Assembly (NCBI GenBank): GCA_023101885.1
Contig: JALPQD010000303.1
Location: 1,073,786-1,137,785 of the forward strand
Length of the DNA stretch: 64,000 bases
From: Typhlomys cinereus
Taxonomy: Eukaryota > Chordata > Mammalia > Rodentia > Platacanthomyidae
Direction of reading: 5' to 3'
In this document: positions 23,050-34,500 of the stretch, piece by piece
How the letters are laid out: every line of letters begins with the position of its first letter
Numbering within the stretch: the first letter of the stretch is position 1
Position numbers and translations under genes: made by a program
Notes under the pieces: generated by a model
Seen by the model: only the letters and a program-made list of their open reading frames with translations
The model's database searches: none
Told to the model about the DNA's origin: nothing

Positions 23050-24400
23050 TATTGAGAATAATAAAGAGAGAAATACCAAGTCACACAAAAAGACAGACAA
23101 TTCAGAATAACAGCTCACCTCTTAATAGACATCTTAAAGGCCAAAATCACAAAGAAAGATTTAATCGAAGTTCAGAAGGACCACAACTGTCAATCCAGGC
23201 TACTATACCCAGTAAAACTATCTGTCATAATTTATGGAGAAATAAAAAATATTTCATGAAGAAAACAGACAAAAGGAATTTATAACTGCTAAGCAAGTCC
23301 TACCGAGGATACTGGAAGGAATTCTTCAAACCAAAGAGAATGGTAATTCATCTAACAGGCTACAAGGAAAAAGTAAAGTATACTGTATCAGAATTTAAAC
23401 AAATGAGGATTAGGAAAATGCCAAATAATACAAAGTCAACAAAAATGGAATTAATACACACCTTTCAATAATAACTATGAATATTAATTGACTCAGCTCA
23501 CCTTTCAAAAGACAGACTAGCAGATTGAATTCCAAAATAAGATCCATCTATTTGCTCCCTCCAAGAAATACAGCTTACCATCAAAGATAGGTACTATTTT
23601 AGTGTGAAAAGATGGAAAAAAAAAAGCATTCCAAGCAAAAGAATCAAACAGAGGTTACATTCTAATATTTGACAAAGTGGACTCAAATTAGGAAAAATAA
23701 GAAGGTTCTTACTGGCTAGAGATCAATCCATTAATAGGACCTTATAATTTCAAACATGCATACCAAACACAAGTATACCCAATTTAATAAATACTATTAC
23801 ATGTAAAATCATAGATTAACCCTAGCACAGTAATAGTGAGTGATTTATTTACCCTAACCGACAAGTCATCCTGACAAAAAAAAAAATAAATATCAGAGTT
23901 AAATGACATCCTAGATCAACGGTTTAACAGATATCTCCAGAACACTTAATCTAAATATTGCAGAATATATATTATTCTCAGCACACTATAGAACTTCTTC
24001 TAAAATAGATCATGTATTAATACAAAAAGCAACTTCAACAAATACAGAAAACTGAAATAACTTCTTGCATTTTATCGACCACAATGGAAATCAACAAAAG
24101 TATTGAAAATTCACAAACTTATAAATATTAAACAACTACTGAATGATGAATGAGTCATTAAAGAAATCAAGAAAGAAATAAATAAATTCTTAGAATTGAA
24201 GGAAAACAAATATAAAACACCAGAGCCTATGGAATACAATGAAATAATTTTAAGAAAGAAGTTATAGCTGTAAGTTTATATAATAAAAAAATAGATCTTA
24301 AATAAAAAGCTTAATAATACATTTTGGGGACTTGAAAAAACAGGACAATCCACATCCCAAATGTGATTTCTGTCTATAGTAGATAAAATAAATAATTAAG
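23050..24400 (+). mobile_element. Ancient L1 (HAL1/L1M-like): ORF1 3' end and ORF2 start
   Basis: It passes from an ORF1-like end (caatccaggctactatacccag) through 'tactggaaggaattcttcaa' to the ORF2 endonuclease start (ttcaataataactatgaata ... caagaaatacagcttaccat). It has many stops and indels. It resumes after the SINE at 24416. Confidence 0.75.
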
Positions 24401-24415
24401 ATCAGGATACATGGA

Positions 24416-24735
24416 CTTGGAGAGATGGTTCAGGCATTAAGACTGCCTCAAAAGCAGAAGGTTCTGAGTTTGGATCCCAGGTCACAAGTAAAAAAACATA
24501 GGCAGAAATGGTAGCAGCCTTCACTTCTGATCCTGCTGGGTGGAGTCTGGGAAATCCCAGAGCAAAGCAAAAAAGAGGTAGAAGCAATCCAGGATGATTT
24601 CAGAAGTCACCCTTGGTCCTCCACAGGGACACACAGTGCTCTCTATGTCTCTGTCTTTCTCGCTCTCTCTCTCTGTCTCTCTCTGTCTCTCTCTCTCCCT
24701 TTCACACATACATACATAAAATAAATGAATGAGAA
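24416..24735 (+). repeat. Older-branch tRNA-headed SINE
   Basis: Head 'ttggagagatggttcaggca', B-box-like 'gagtttggatccc', older-branch body and a CT-rich spacer before an AATAAA-containing tail. 'gatcagg' copies on either side suggest an eroded duplication. Confidence 0.85.
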
Positions 24736-24759
24736 ATAAAGTTTTTTTTAAAAAAAGGA

Positions 24760-25298
24760 TCAGGGCACAAATTAATGAAATAACAAATAAAAACCAATAC
24801 AGAGAATTGATGAAATCAGGAATTTTTTTTTTTTGGAAAGATAAACAATATTAAAAAAAAAAACCACTGTAAGCAAAAGAAGGAGAGAAAAGACTCAAAT
24901 TAATAAAATATAGATCAAAAGGAAGCCATCTCAACAGATTTCAATGGAATTTAAGAAGTTATAAGGAAATACCTTAAAAGCTTATAGTCCCCTAATTTGA
25001 ATGATCTAAAAGATATAAATGAATTTCTAGGTTTATATAACCTATCAGTTACACTAAGATAAGTAATTTAAATAGATCTATAGTAAGCAATAAGATTAAA
25101 ATCACAGTGAAAACTCTCACAAACAAACAAAAAAAAAGGCTCACGCCCAGATAGATTCACTGTAAAATTCTACCCAGCCTTTAAAAAAGAATAACACTCC
25201 CTCTCAAATTATTCTACAAAACAGGAAAGGAGAGAATCCTTTCAAACTCATTTTACAAGGCCAAACCAAAGCAAAATAACACACACACACACACACAG

Positions 25299-25369
<71 letters not shown>

Positions 25370-25633
25370 CTCCTTGATGAAATAGACATAAAACATCTCA
25401 GTAAAAAACTTGTAAAACAAATTCAAGAACACATAAAGAGATCAGCCATTAGGAATAAGCTGGCTTCATTGTGGAAAATTGGAGATGGTTAAACATTTAC
25501 AAACCAATAAATGTAATGTCACATAAATAGACTCAAAGATAGAAATCATATGATCATTTCAATAGCTCTATAGAAGATCTTAGAAGAAATTTTTTCATGA
25601 TTAAAAAAAGCCCCAAAGGGGAATTCATGCACA
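24760..25633 (+). mobile_element. Continuation of the ancient L1 ORF2
   Basis: L1 ORF2-like phrases continue: 'accaatacagagaattgatg', 'ctctcaaattattctacaaa', 'aataaatgtaatgtcacata'. This is the region upstream of the reverse-transcriptase core. Decayed. It ends where the PHB1 retrocopy begins. Confidence 0.7.
25281..25367. repeat. (AC)n followed by (GA)n
   Basis: About 17 bp of AC units then roughly 65 bp of perfect GA units. Confidence 0.97.
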
Positions 25634-26030
25634 GATGTGAGCGGGTCCAGCAGAGGTAAACATGGCTGCCAAAGTGTTCTGTCCTTCAGCAAGATTGGCC
25701 TGGCCTCAGCCGTGGCAGATGTGATGAGCTCTGCTTTACAGAGTGCGGATGCTGGCCACAGAGCTGTAATCGTTGACCGATTCCGTGGAGTACAGAACAT
25801 CGTGGTTGGGGAAGGGACCCACTTTCTCATCCCTTGGGTTCAGAAACCATCTATCTTTGACTGCTGCTCTGGACCACGGAATGTACCAGTCATCACTGGC
25901 AGCAAAGATTTGCAGAATGTGAACCTCATGCTACGCATCCTCTTCCAGCGGCTGGCGGCCAGCTTCCTCGAATCTGCACCAGCACTGGAGAGGACTATGA
26001 TGAACTCGTGTTGCCTTCATCACACAGAGA
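25634..26030 (+). pseudogene. PHB1: Processed pseudogene of prohibitin 1, 3'-truncated
   Basis: The parent gene encodes prohibitin 1, an inner-mitochondrial-membrane scaffold protein that forms ring complexes with PHB2. The start codon is at 25662 (MAAKVF). Within about ten codons a frameshift moves the match into another frame, where segments such as [32 protein letters not shown] and [16 protein letters not shown] are recognisable. The match stops near parental residue 125-130 of 272, in a C/T-rich tract. There are no introns, and several radical changes follow residue 100. It sits at the end of an ancient L1. No poly(A) tail or parental 3' UTR is seen, so the 3' half was never inserted or was later deleted. 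Non-functional. Confidence 0.93.
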
Positions 26031-26139
26031 TTCCCTCCCTCCCTCCTACCCTCCCTTTCTCCTTTCCGCCTTCCTTTTCTTCTATCTCTTTCTAAAATAA
26101 ATGAATAAAAGAATAATAAATAAATAAAAATTTATAAAA

Positions 26140-26320
26140 GATTGTGGTGGCCTACCTGCAGTTCTGGCGTCAGAGAGCAGAGACCGGAGATCCTCCGAGC
26201 AAGCTAGCTCTATTGGTGATCTCTGGTTTGGTTAGAAATCCTGTCTCAAAAGAATTAGGTAGAGAAGTTGTTGAGGATGATTCCTGATATCAACCTCAGG
26301 TCTACACACACACACATTTT
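26140..26320 (+). repeat. B3 SINE 3' fragment
   Basis: 'gagcaagctagctctattgg', 'gtttggttagaaatcctgtc' and 'tgatatcaacctcaggtcta' followed by (AC)n match the B3 3' half. Confidence 0.75.
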
Positions 26321-26429
26321 TATACACATACAAACATGCATAAACACATGTACTCCCCCCATAACCATATACATGAAAAATAGTAAAAGGAAAAAAAATG
26401 AAACTATTTTGAGGTTCCATTTCACTTAT

Positions 26430-26790
26430 CATGATTCATGATTATCATGAAGAAAATAAATGACAACAAATCCTGGAAAGAATGTAAGGAAAGGGGAACT
26501 GTTGGGAGAAATGCAAACTGGTATGGTCGCTGTAGCAACTAATGAGAAGGTATCTAAAAAAAAAAAAAACCCTAAAAATGGAACTATCACATGACCCAGT
26601 TATACAGTCCTACTCATATATCTAGATAATTCTATATTCTACTACAAAACACTTACAGTCCATGCTCATTAATACTTATTCACAATAGCAAGCAAATGGA
26701 ACTAGCCTGAATGTCCATCAACTGATAAATGGATAATGAAATTGTGGTACATATACACAATGGGATGCCATCCAATTGCAACAGCATGAC
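26430..26790 (+). mobile_element. Ancient L1 ORF2 3' fragment
   Basis: Collinear with the L1 ORF2 end: 'aaactggtatggtcgctgta', 'atgtccatcaactgataaat', 'tggtacatatacacaatggg'. Confidence 0.75.
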
Positions 26791-26913
26791 TAAGCATATA
26801 GGTGTGTTCTGAGCTTTATTGAAAGACCCACTCAAAAAAATAAGGTGGAAGAACAGTAGAGGAAGATTCTTGACATCAACCTTTTTCAGGACCCCACATG
26901 CAAATGTACCCAG

Positions 26914-26956
<43 letters not shown>
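26791..26956 (+). repeat. B3 SINE 3' fragment with (AC)n
   Basis: 'actcaaaaaaataaggtgga', 'agattcttgacatcaacctt' and a long AC tail at about 26918-26955. Confidence 0.75.
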
Positions 26957-27224
26957 ATATACATACATGAAAAGGTAAAAAACAAGAGTTTCAAAGATAC
27001 CCTCACAGATAGAAAATGCTTAGTACCAGGTGAGAAGTACCACCTTATGAGTTCTTGGTCAGGGAGGCCCCAGAAGCTTCAAAACAATACAGATTATATT
27101 TATTACTTTTGATTGCCCACCAGACCTAGATGATAAAAATCTACTGCTGAAAGAAATATCACATATTTTCGTTTCAGAACAAAAGAAAAATCAAGCTAGG
27201 AATGAGCTGGAAATTTCCTCCCTG

Positions 27225-27835
27225 CTGGCTAGTTTTCATGGTGCCAGAAGGTGCCACACAGGCTTCTGGGAGAGAGAAAAAAAATGTTCTTAATTAGTTG
27301 AGAAGCCTGTGAACTACAACACCAATCAGCCAAGTAAAATGCACCCTCTGGTACAATAGTGGTATGACTATTATGGGGGTAATTAACCACTTTCTGAGTG
27401 GATTTGCATTTATAACTGGCACTATAAATCTATTCAAAAGACCATGTCTAGGGAAACCATAAGCCTTGGTAGGGAATCTACTACTGTTGTTTCAATAGGT
27501 GATGATTAATACACAGACTCACAACTGGTCAAAGTACTGAGAATAAATGACTATTGAATACTCAAAGAAAAGGGAGATGAACAAATGAAAGCTGGAGAAT
27601 AGGAAGGAGTGCTGCAAAACACTGACTTCTGGATATGACAGGACCCCTGCATCCATGAATTCACAACAGCTGTGGTTACCTGACCAAGACCTGCTCAAGT
27701 CTGGACAAATCAACATTCTATCACAGATGGGGAGGTACTCATAAAGTCTCACCACTCCAAAAGTGCCTCTGAGCTGGGGTCTAAAAGAAATCCACACTAA
27801 TGTTTACAATGGTTGAGAGCAGAGGATAGATTTCA
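27225..27835 (+). mobile_element. Rodent L1 (Lx-like) 3' UTR fragment
   Basis: Carries 'ttttcatggtgccagaaggt', 'actttctgagtggatttgca' and 'aactggtcaaagtactgaga', paralogous to 19830-20120. Confidence 0.5.
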
Positions 27836-28400
27836 GATAATGTATTTCTCTATTGTTTCTTTAGGCTTTTTTTTGGTATGGTGCCACATTTCAACCAACT
27901 TATATGTAATTTTATGATAAAATATATTCAAGAAATAAACATATGACAGCACCTTTGAAACCTACACCCACGTACTCCCACACAAGTATTCTTCCCCAAG
28001 GTGATGCTGTGGGAGTTCTGGGCAGACGGTCTGGCCTTGAGCTGAAGCAGTGCACACGCTGCAGCACGCGGCCTCTCTGCCCCTCGCCCACTTCAATGCC
28101 AGTAGTAACCCTCGTGTCAAATGAGAATGGCCTGACAGTATGAAGAACTGTTTTTTTGCTTTTCAGAGATGCATACGTGGTAAAATGTGAGAATGCTTGC
28201 AATTTACTTTAAACTTCAGATAAAACAACTATGACAAAATCCCACGCAACTCAGAAGTCTACGTAATGTAAGTATATGTATTTTGTTCTCTTATTCTTCC
28301 TACTCTGCTGCTTACATTTTTAATACTAAATAAAAATGGGTGGAAATAAGCAGCTGCCGCCAAGATACGGCTTCAAGATTAGGTCTGATAGCAGCTTAAA
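27836..28400. other. Unassigned sequence
   Basis: A frame at 27943-28143 and its antisense partner lack recognisable domains; nothing else seen. Confidence 0.3.
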
Positions 28401-28404
28401 GCCC

Positions 28405-28500
28405 CTAAAGGGAATTGGATATTCCTACCACTTGGAGGCTGAGACAAGTTCAAGGCTTTCCTTGCCTGATAATAAGACCTTGTCTCATAACCAATTTTTA
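28405..28500 (+). repeat. B1-like SINE fragment
   Basis: 'ctaccacttggaggctgaga' and 'gataataagaccttgtctca' resemble B1. Diverged and partial. Confidence 0.45.
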
Positions 28501-28849
28501 AATTAAAAATAAATAGATTAAAATAATACAGTGGATGTTTCAATTTTTATTTTAGTTTTAAAATTTTCTTAAAATGTTCTGCCTTTTTTTCTTGAGGTAG
28601 CATATGAATGTCCTCATGCTAATGAGGGGAGGTGGTTTTTATGTTTCTTTCTGGGACGTGGCTGGGCCCAGAAACACTCCATGTCCTGCCTGGTCATTGG
28701 TATTCCAATGACATCAGCTGCTGAAACCAGTGACTACAGAAACTCAAGATCTATTCTGATTGGCACTAAGTGGAGTGCTGACATTCTCCTGGGTACTTAA
28801 ACACCTCTGAGATCTAGCTGGCTGCTCACCCTAGTTTCTTCTTTTTCTG

Positions 28850-29114
28850 GCATGTGCAGGGGGATGAACAGGGGATGGTGTAGAAGAGGGACTCTGTGTG
28901 CCTGCGAAGGCCCAAAGGTGACTTCAGGAATCCCTGATCACTCCACTTCCTTATTGCTTTGCTCTGGGTGTTTTTCAGGCTCTGCCTTCCAGGCTCAGAA
29001 GTACAAGCCACTGTCATTTCTGCCTGACATTTTTACATGGGATCTGGGATCCGAACCCAGGTTCCTTTGCTTGTGAGGCAAAGATTTTAATCCCTGAGTC
29101 ATCTCTCCAGCCTC
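28850..29114 (-). repeat. Older-branch tRNA-headed SINE
   Basis: On the minus strand: head 'ggctggagagatgactcagg', B-box-like 'ggttcggatcc', and older-branch body (complement of 'cccaaaggtgacttcaggaa'). Confidence 0.85.
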
Positions 29115-29795
29115 CACCCCCACCCATCCCACAGCTTCTTAAACTAGCTGCTCTGAATGGTTCTCACAATATCGTGCTTGGGAGGGAAAACAGAGACTTC
29201 TGGATCGCTCTCCTACGGAGTGTAATCTTGGGATAATCACTAACTCGAATGACAGATTGTGATGGGATTTTAAAAAGAATGGGGGAGAGTAATCATACAT
29301 CCATTTTTTCATGTTCCTTACAGGTTTCCTGCCACTTTCTTTCTAGGATCCAACCCTTTTTGGTGTCTGCTCTGTGTCAATCACTGTATGCTATGATGCC
29401 CGATGCCTGTTGATATTGGAAAGAGAAATACATCATGATGCATCTGCACAAGTTAATATCAGACAACTGTTTAAATAGAATAAAAGTAACTCTTGTGTGT
29501 TGATAAGTAAAGATCCCCCAGAATGCAGTTAAAGGAATAGGCAAATTTCTTTATGATAGGTGGGGTTTGATCATTGGCTATTAAAATAAAAATATACAGC
29601 AGTGAAAATTGGAAGTACAACACCTCTCTGTCCAAGTGTTAAACACTACTATAACCATAATAATACTTTAAGTGCTTGATCTGGGAATACCTGTTCTTGG
29701 AAAATACAACTGACTAACCAACTACCTTACCTATCACTTAGATCACTTGTTCAGAGTGATTAAGTCATAAACTCTGTCCGACCTTAACCCTCCTT
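29115..29795. other. Unassigned sequence
   Basis: No gene or confident repeat recognised. Confidence 0.35.
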
Positions 29796-29810
29796 GGGTT
29801 ACCCATCTTT

Positions 29811-30382
29811 TTAAAAAAAAATGTGTTACATTTATTTATTTTTTTCCCAATTATACAAGCTTAATAGGTACCCTGGTCCCGTCCCTCCCTCCACCCCTCC
29901 CCAGTCCCCCTTGCACCCTTCCCCTCTTTTCCCCTTCCTTTCACCCTCCTCCCTCCCTTTCTTCTAGTGCCTCCCTCGTTCGTCCCCCCCCCCATTCCCT
30001 GGAGCATCCTTTAGTGTGAATGTCTAACTTCTCTTTGCATCCTCCACTCTAGTGAGGTGTAAGGACTCAATGGCATTGTCCAGAGCCCTTTCTTGGGCTC
30101 CCCTTTAGTATGGGAACTCTATTGTGACTGTTAATCCCTTGCCTCTAAGGATTGTAGTGCCTGTGATCCATGCTAGACTTTGGGGGGTCATTGACATATC
30201 AGTCATTGCACAAGTCATGCAAAGTCTGATTATGGCTACTGCAGCCCAAACTTGTGTGGAGTATCTTGCCTATGGTTGCTTCTCCCCATCTTGAGACTCT
30301 TACAATCTTACCACCCCCTCTTCCGCAAATTTCCCTGTGCTTTAAGGATGGGGAGAGATTTGGCTGGTCTGGTTCTAGGTGA
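29811..30382 (-). mobile_element. 5'-truncated L1 with target-site duplication
   Basis: 572 bp of minus-strand L1 3' UTR, including the C/T-rich tract and the 'gtaaggactcaatggcattg' block. A perfect 15-bp duplication (gggttacccatcttt) lies at 29796-29810 and 30383-30397. Confidence 0.93.
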
Positions 30383-30397
30383 GGGTTACCCATCTTT

Positions 30398-30610
30398 AAA
30401 TGATCCCATCTAAGACATTAAAGAATGTATTTTCCTCAAAATTCCTTTAATGAGAAATGCTACTAAAAATCCAAGATATTATTCTCTGACTACAGAATAC
30501 TCAATACATTTAGCTTTATTTGAACAGTAGTAGTTCAGAGAACCAATGATGAATAGTTACAATTTAATATGTGCAGAAAATGAGCATGATTGTTTTATAA
30601 GGTAATTGTT
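30398..30610. other. Unassigned sequence
   Basis: Nothing recognised. Confidence 0.35.
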
Positions 30611-30614
30611 ACCT

Positions 30615-30780
30615 TAATGAGATTTTTTTTGTCATTGCTTCCATTTTACACACGAAGAAATTGAAGATGAGAATTGGAACAGCTTGCTGACAATTGCACA
30701 GGAAATAAGTGGCAGAGTAGAGTGCACATTCAAACCCAGTCTGGCTCCAACCCTAAGCTTAACCCCCTCATAGTGCCCCT
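30615..30780 (+). repeat. MIR-like ancient SINE
   Basis: 'tccattttacacacgaagaa', 'gaaataagtggcagagtaga' and 'attcaaacccagtctggctc' form a well-ordered MIR. Confidence 0.8.
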
Positions 30781-31142
30781 GTTATAGTTGTTATCATTTG
30801 TTCCGAATTACACAGAATCTCAGTGAAACTACAAAATGTATTTTGTTTGCAAATCTTTAAACTGTGGAGAGCTTAGTAGAAACTTGCCTCTTTGTTAAAT
30901 AGTGTCGTGGTACAGCTCGAACCCCAAGAGCCCAAACCATCAGCATGAAGGTTAATCTTTCACTTGTCTGGCAACAAGATGCGGACCAGCAATCAGAATC
31001 TTAGCCTGGCGATCAGCCCGAACTAGAAGATGCCCTTTATGTGACCCAGATTCCTTACAAACATGGTCGCTAGCTTCCCTGGGTATGCACTCTAAGAGAA
31101 AGTTCTAGATGAAGTCCTATTATAATGACTTTGCTTCGTCTT

Positions 31143-31258
31143 TGTTCTTTGTAGCCCAGGGACATTATACAGCCTAGACTGTCCTCAAACTCATTATCTT
31201 CCTGCCTCAGTCTCTCACGTGCTGGGAATACAAGCATAAGCCACTATGTTCGACTCCG
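31143..31258 (-). repeat. B1 SINE
   Basis: The complement reads as B1: plus-strand 'tgtagcccagggacattata', 'ctcaaactcattatcttcct', 'gcctcagtctctcacgtgct'. Confidence 0.85.
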
Positions 31259-31444
31259 TATAATCTTTTATGATCTAGCCTTGGAAGTCACAAGGCCTCA
31301 CATCTGCCACATGCTGTCTGTCAAGACATGTTTAAGGGGAGGGGGAATATACCTACCTTGTTATAGGGAGTGGCAATGTCTGGAAGACAGGACACCAGAA
31401 CACTGCTGTGGTTGTTTTGGAAATACACTTTTTCAAACTTCCAT

Positions 31445-31550
31445 AGATAGATAGATAAATAGATAGATAGATAGATAGATAGATGATTGATAGATAGATA
31501 GATAGATGATTGATAGATGGATAGATAGATAGATGATAGATAGATAAATG
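31445..31550. repeat. (GATA)n microsatellite
   Basis: About 105 bp of gata units with gatt/gatg variants, directly beside the 3' end of the long minus-strand L1. Confidence 0.97.
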
Positions 31551-34500
31551 ACAATTTTTAAAATTATTTTTATTTTTCCAAGTTATACATGCTCTTTGCC
31601 TCCCTCATTCTCCCACTCTTTCCTCCCTCCCTTTCCAACCTCTTTCCCCTCCCTTCGTAGTTCCAGTCTGCTCCTTCCTACTCTCCTGTCCTTTGATTAT
31701 ATGAGTCCTAGAGTTCCCTCTGTACTATCTGCTCTAGTAGGGGTTCAGGACTCTCCTGGCAGACCAAGAGGCCCTTCCTTGGGCGGACCACTGACATGGT
31801 TACTTCCCCTACCTCTGTCTGACCTCTTACCCCTAAGGATCCTATTGCTTGAAATAATTTCTCCTGAGATCCATACCAGTCCATGGGGACATGTTGACAT
31901 GTCTGTCACTGTGCAGGTCTGATGAGGTCAAGTCCCATTGTTACCCTATCTTAAGTGAAGTGTCTTATCCAGCAATGGACTTCCCCATCTTTAGGCTCTT
32001 ACAGTTCCACCGCCCCCTCTTCCATGAAGTTCCCTGAGCCTTTGGATGAGAAAAGAGTTGGCTGGCCTGGTTCCAGGTGAACATTGTAGGGTTGCCAGTG
32101 TTCTACATGCTGGTTGTTGTTGTCTGTTTTTCTGTTCTTGCACTACACAATGCTGCACTCTATCGGGGTGCTGAGATCCTCTCCTATCCAACAATACAGA
32201 AACTGTTAAAGAGAGGCCTTTATTTAAGGGAAGGCTTGAAGGAGAGGGATGATGAGGAATAGGGCACAGTAGTAAGTAGTGTCACCTCCAGGCCATCATC
32301 CATCTAACCAACTAACACCTAATAACCACTAACCCTCCTCCTCATGACAGAGAACACATATCCAGTGCTTCAAACCAGTCCAAATACCACTGAATAGGAA
32401 AGAAACTAATCATGGCCTGGATCAGGTATCTCGATAATTATTTCTCTATTGAACAGTGTTCCTTTGTTTCCATTCTCTTAGGGTCTTCTTTCCCCTACCT
32501 TCCTAGTTCTAATCCTTTGTGCTATAATGGGTAATAAAATTTTTTTTTCCCTTGAGTGTGTCATTATAAGGGCTTGGAATTAGGTTCCGCTTGTAAGGGA
32601 GAACTTCCAACATCTAGCTTTCTGTCCTTAAGATACTCACTCAGTATGACTTCTTCCAACTCCATCAATTTACCAGCAAACTTCATTAATCCTTTTTTTA
32701 ATGTGCCACATTTTCATTATCCATTCATCAACTGTGTTGAAGGCATCTAGCTTGATTCCATGATTTAGCTATTGTGAACTGTGCTGCAATGAACATGGAT
32801 GTACATATGTCTCTATAGTAAAATGAAGTATTTTTTGGGAATATTCCCAGCAGTGGTGTAGCAGGGTCATATGGCATTTCAATTTTTAACTTTTTTAGAA
32901 ACCATCATACTGATTTCTAGAGTGGTTGTACATTTTTTACTAACAATGTATGAGGATTCCCTTCTCCCTGCATCCTTTCCAGGATATGTTGAATGTCTGT
33001 ATTCTGGATTTTCGTCATTCTGACCAGGGTGAGATGATATCTCAGGATAATTTTGATTTGTATTTCCCTGATGACTGTGGGCATGGAACATTTTTTAAGG
33101 TATTCGCTAGACATTTTAATTTCATCCTGAGAAAAATTTCTTTTAAGTTCTAAGACCCAATTGGCTGTTTATCTCCTTGCTGTTTAATTTTTGAGTTCTT
33201 TGTGTCTGAATATTAGTCCTATATCAGATGTGTGTTTAATGAACCCATTCTATGGGTTGTCTTTTTGCTCAGTTAACAATATCTGTAGCTGGCCAAAAGC
33301 TCTTTAATTTCATGAGATCCCATTTGTTGAGTGTCAGTTCTATTTTCTGAGCTATTGGAGTCCTGTTTAGAAAGTATTGGCCTAAGCCAATCAGTTTGAG
33401 GGAATTACCTACTCTTTATCCTAGTATTTTTATAGTTGTTGGCCTAATATTAAGGTCTTTGATCCATTTGGAGTTGACTTTCATGCATGATGGCAAGTAA
33501 GGTTCCAGTTTCAATCTTCTGCACGTATATTCCCAATTTTGCCAGCGCCATTTGTTGAAGATGCTGTTCTTTTTCCATTGAGTATTCTGAGTGAGCCCCT
33601 GTGTAAACAGTCAGATGGCTATATTTGTATAGACTTATTTGTGGATCTTCAACCCTTATCCATTGATCACTGTGTCCGTTTTGGAACCAGTACCATGATG
33701 ACCATAATGTTTTTATTACTATGGATGTGTAGTATAGATTAAGGTCTGGCAAAATGACACTTCTGGCATAGTTTTTATTACTCAGGATTTTTTTTTTTTT
33801 TGCTATCCTGGGCTTTTTGTGCTTTCATATGAATTGTGAGATTGTTTTATCAATTTCTATGAAGATCTGCCTTGGAATTTTGACTGGTTATAACATTAAA
33901 TCTGTATATTGCTTTTGGTAGGATGGTCATTTTTATGATGTTATTTCTACCAATCCAGGAGCATGGGAGTTCTTCCATCTTCTGGTGTCTTCTGAAATGT
34001 CTTTTTTTTTTTTTAGGGGTTTAAAGCTTTCATTGTACAGGTCTCTCACTTTCTATAAACTTATACCAAGGTATTTTTACATTTTAGGGGTTATGATAAA
34101 TGGAATTGTTTCTCTTAGGACTTTCTCACTTTTTTTCATCCTTGGTGTATAAGTAATCCACTGATTTTTGGACATTAACTTTGTATCTTGCCACTTTGCT
34201 AAACTTATGTATTAGTTCTAGGAATTTCCTGGTGGAGTTTTTGGGGTCTCTCAGGTATAGGATCATGTCCTCTGCAAACAGGGACAACTTGACTTCTTCT
34301 CCTGTTTGTATTCTTTTTAATTTCTTGTCTTATAACTCTAGCTAAGACACCCAGTATGATAGTGAATAAAAGTGGTGAGAGTGGACAACCAAGCCTAGTT
34401 CCTGATTGAAGAGGAAATGCTTTAAGTTTTTCACCATTTAGAATGATCCTTGCTATGGGCTTGTTGTATATAGCCTTTATTATATATTTCTTCCATTCCA

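Noticed and set aside
31445..31550. Regular short repeats that might suggest a CRISPR-like array
   Set aside because: Units are 4 bp with no unique spacers, which is a microsatellite, in a vertebrate genome.
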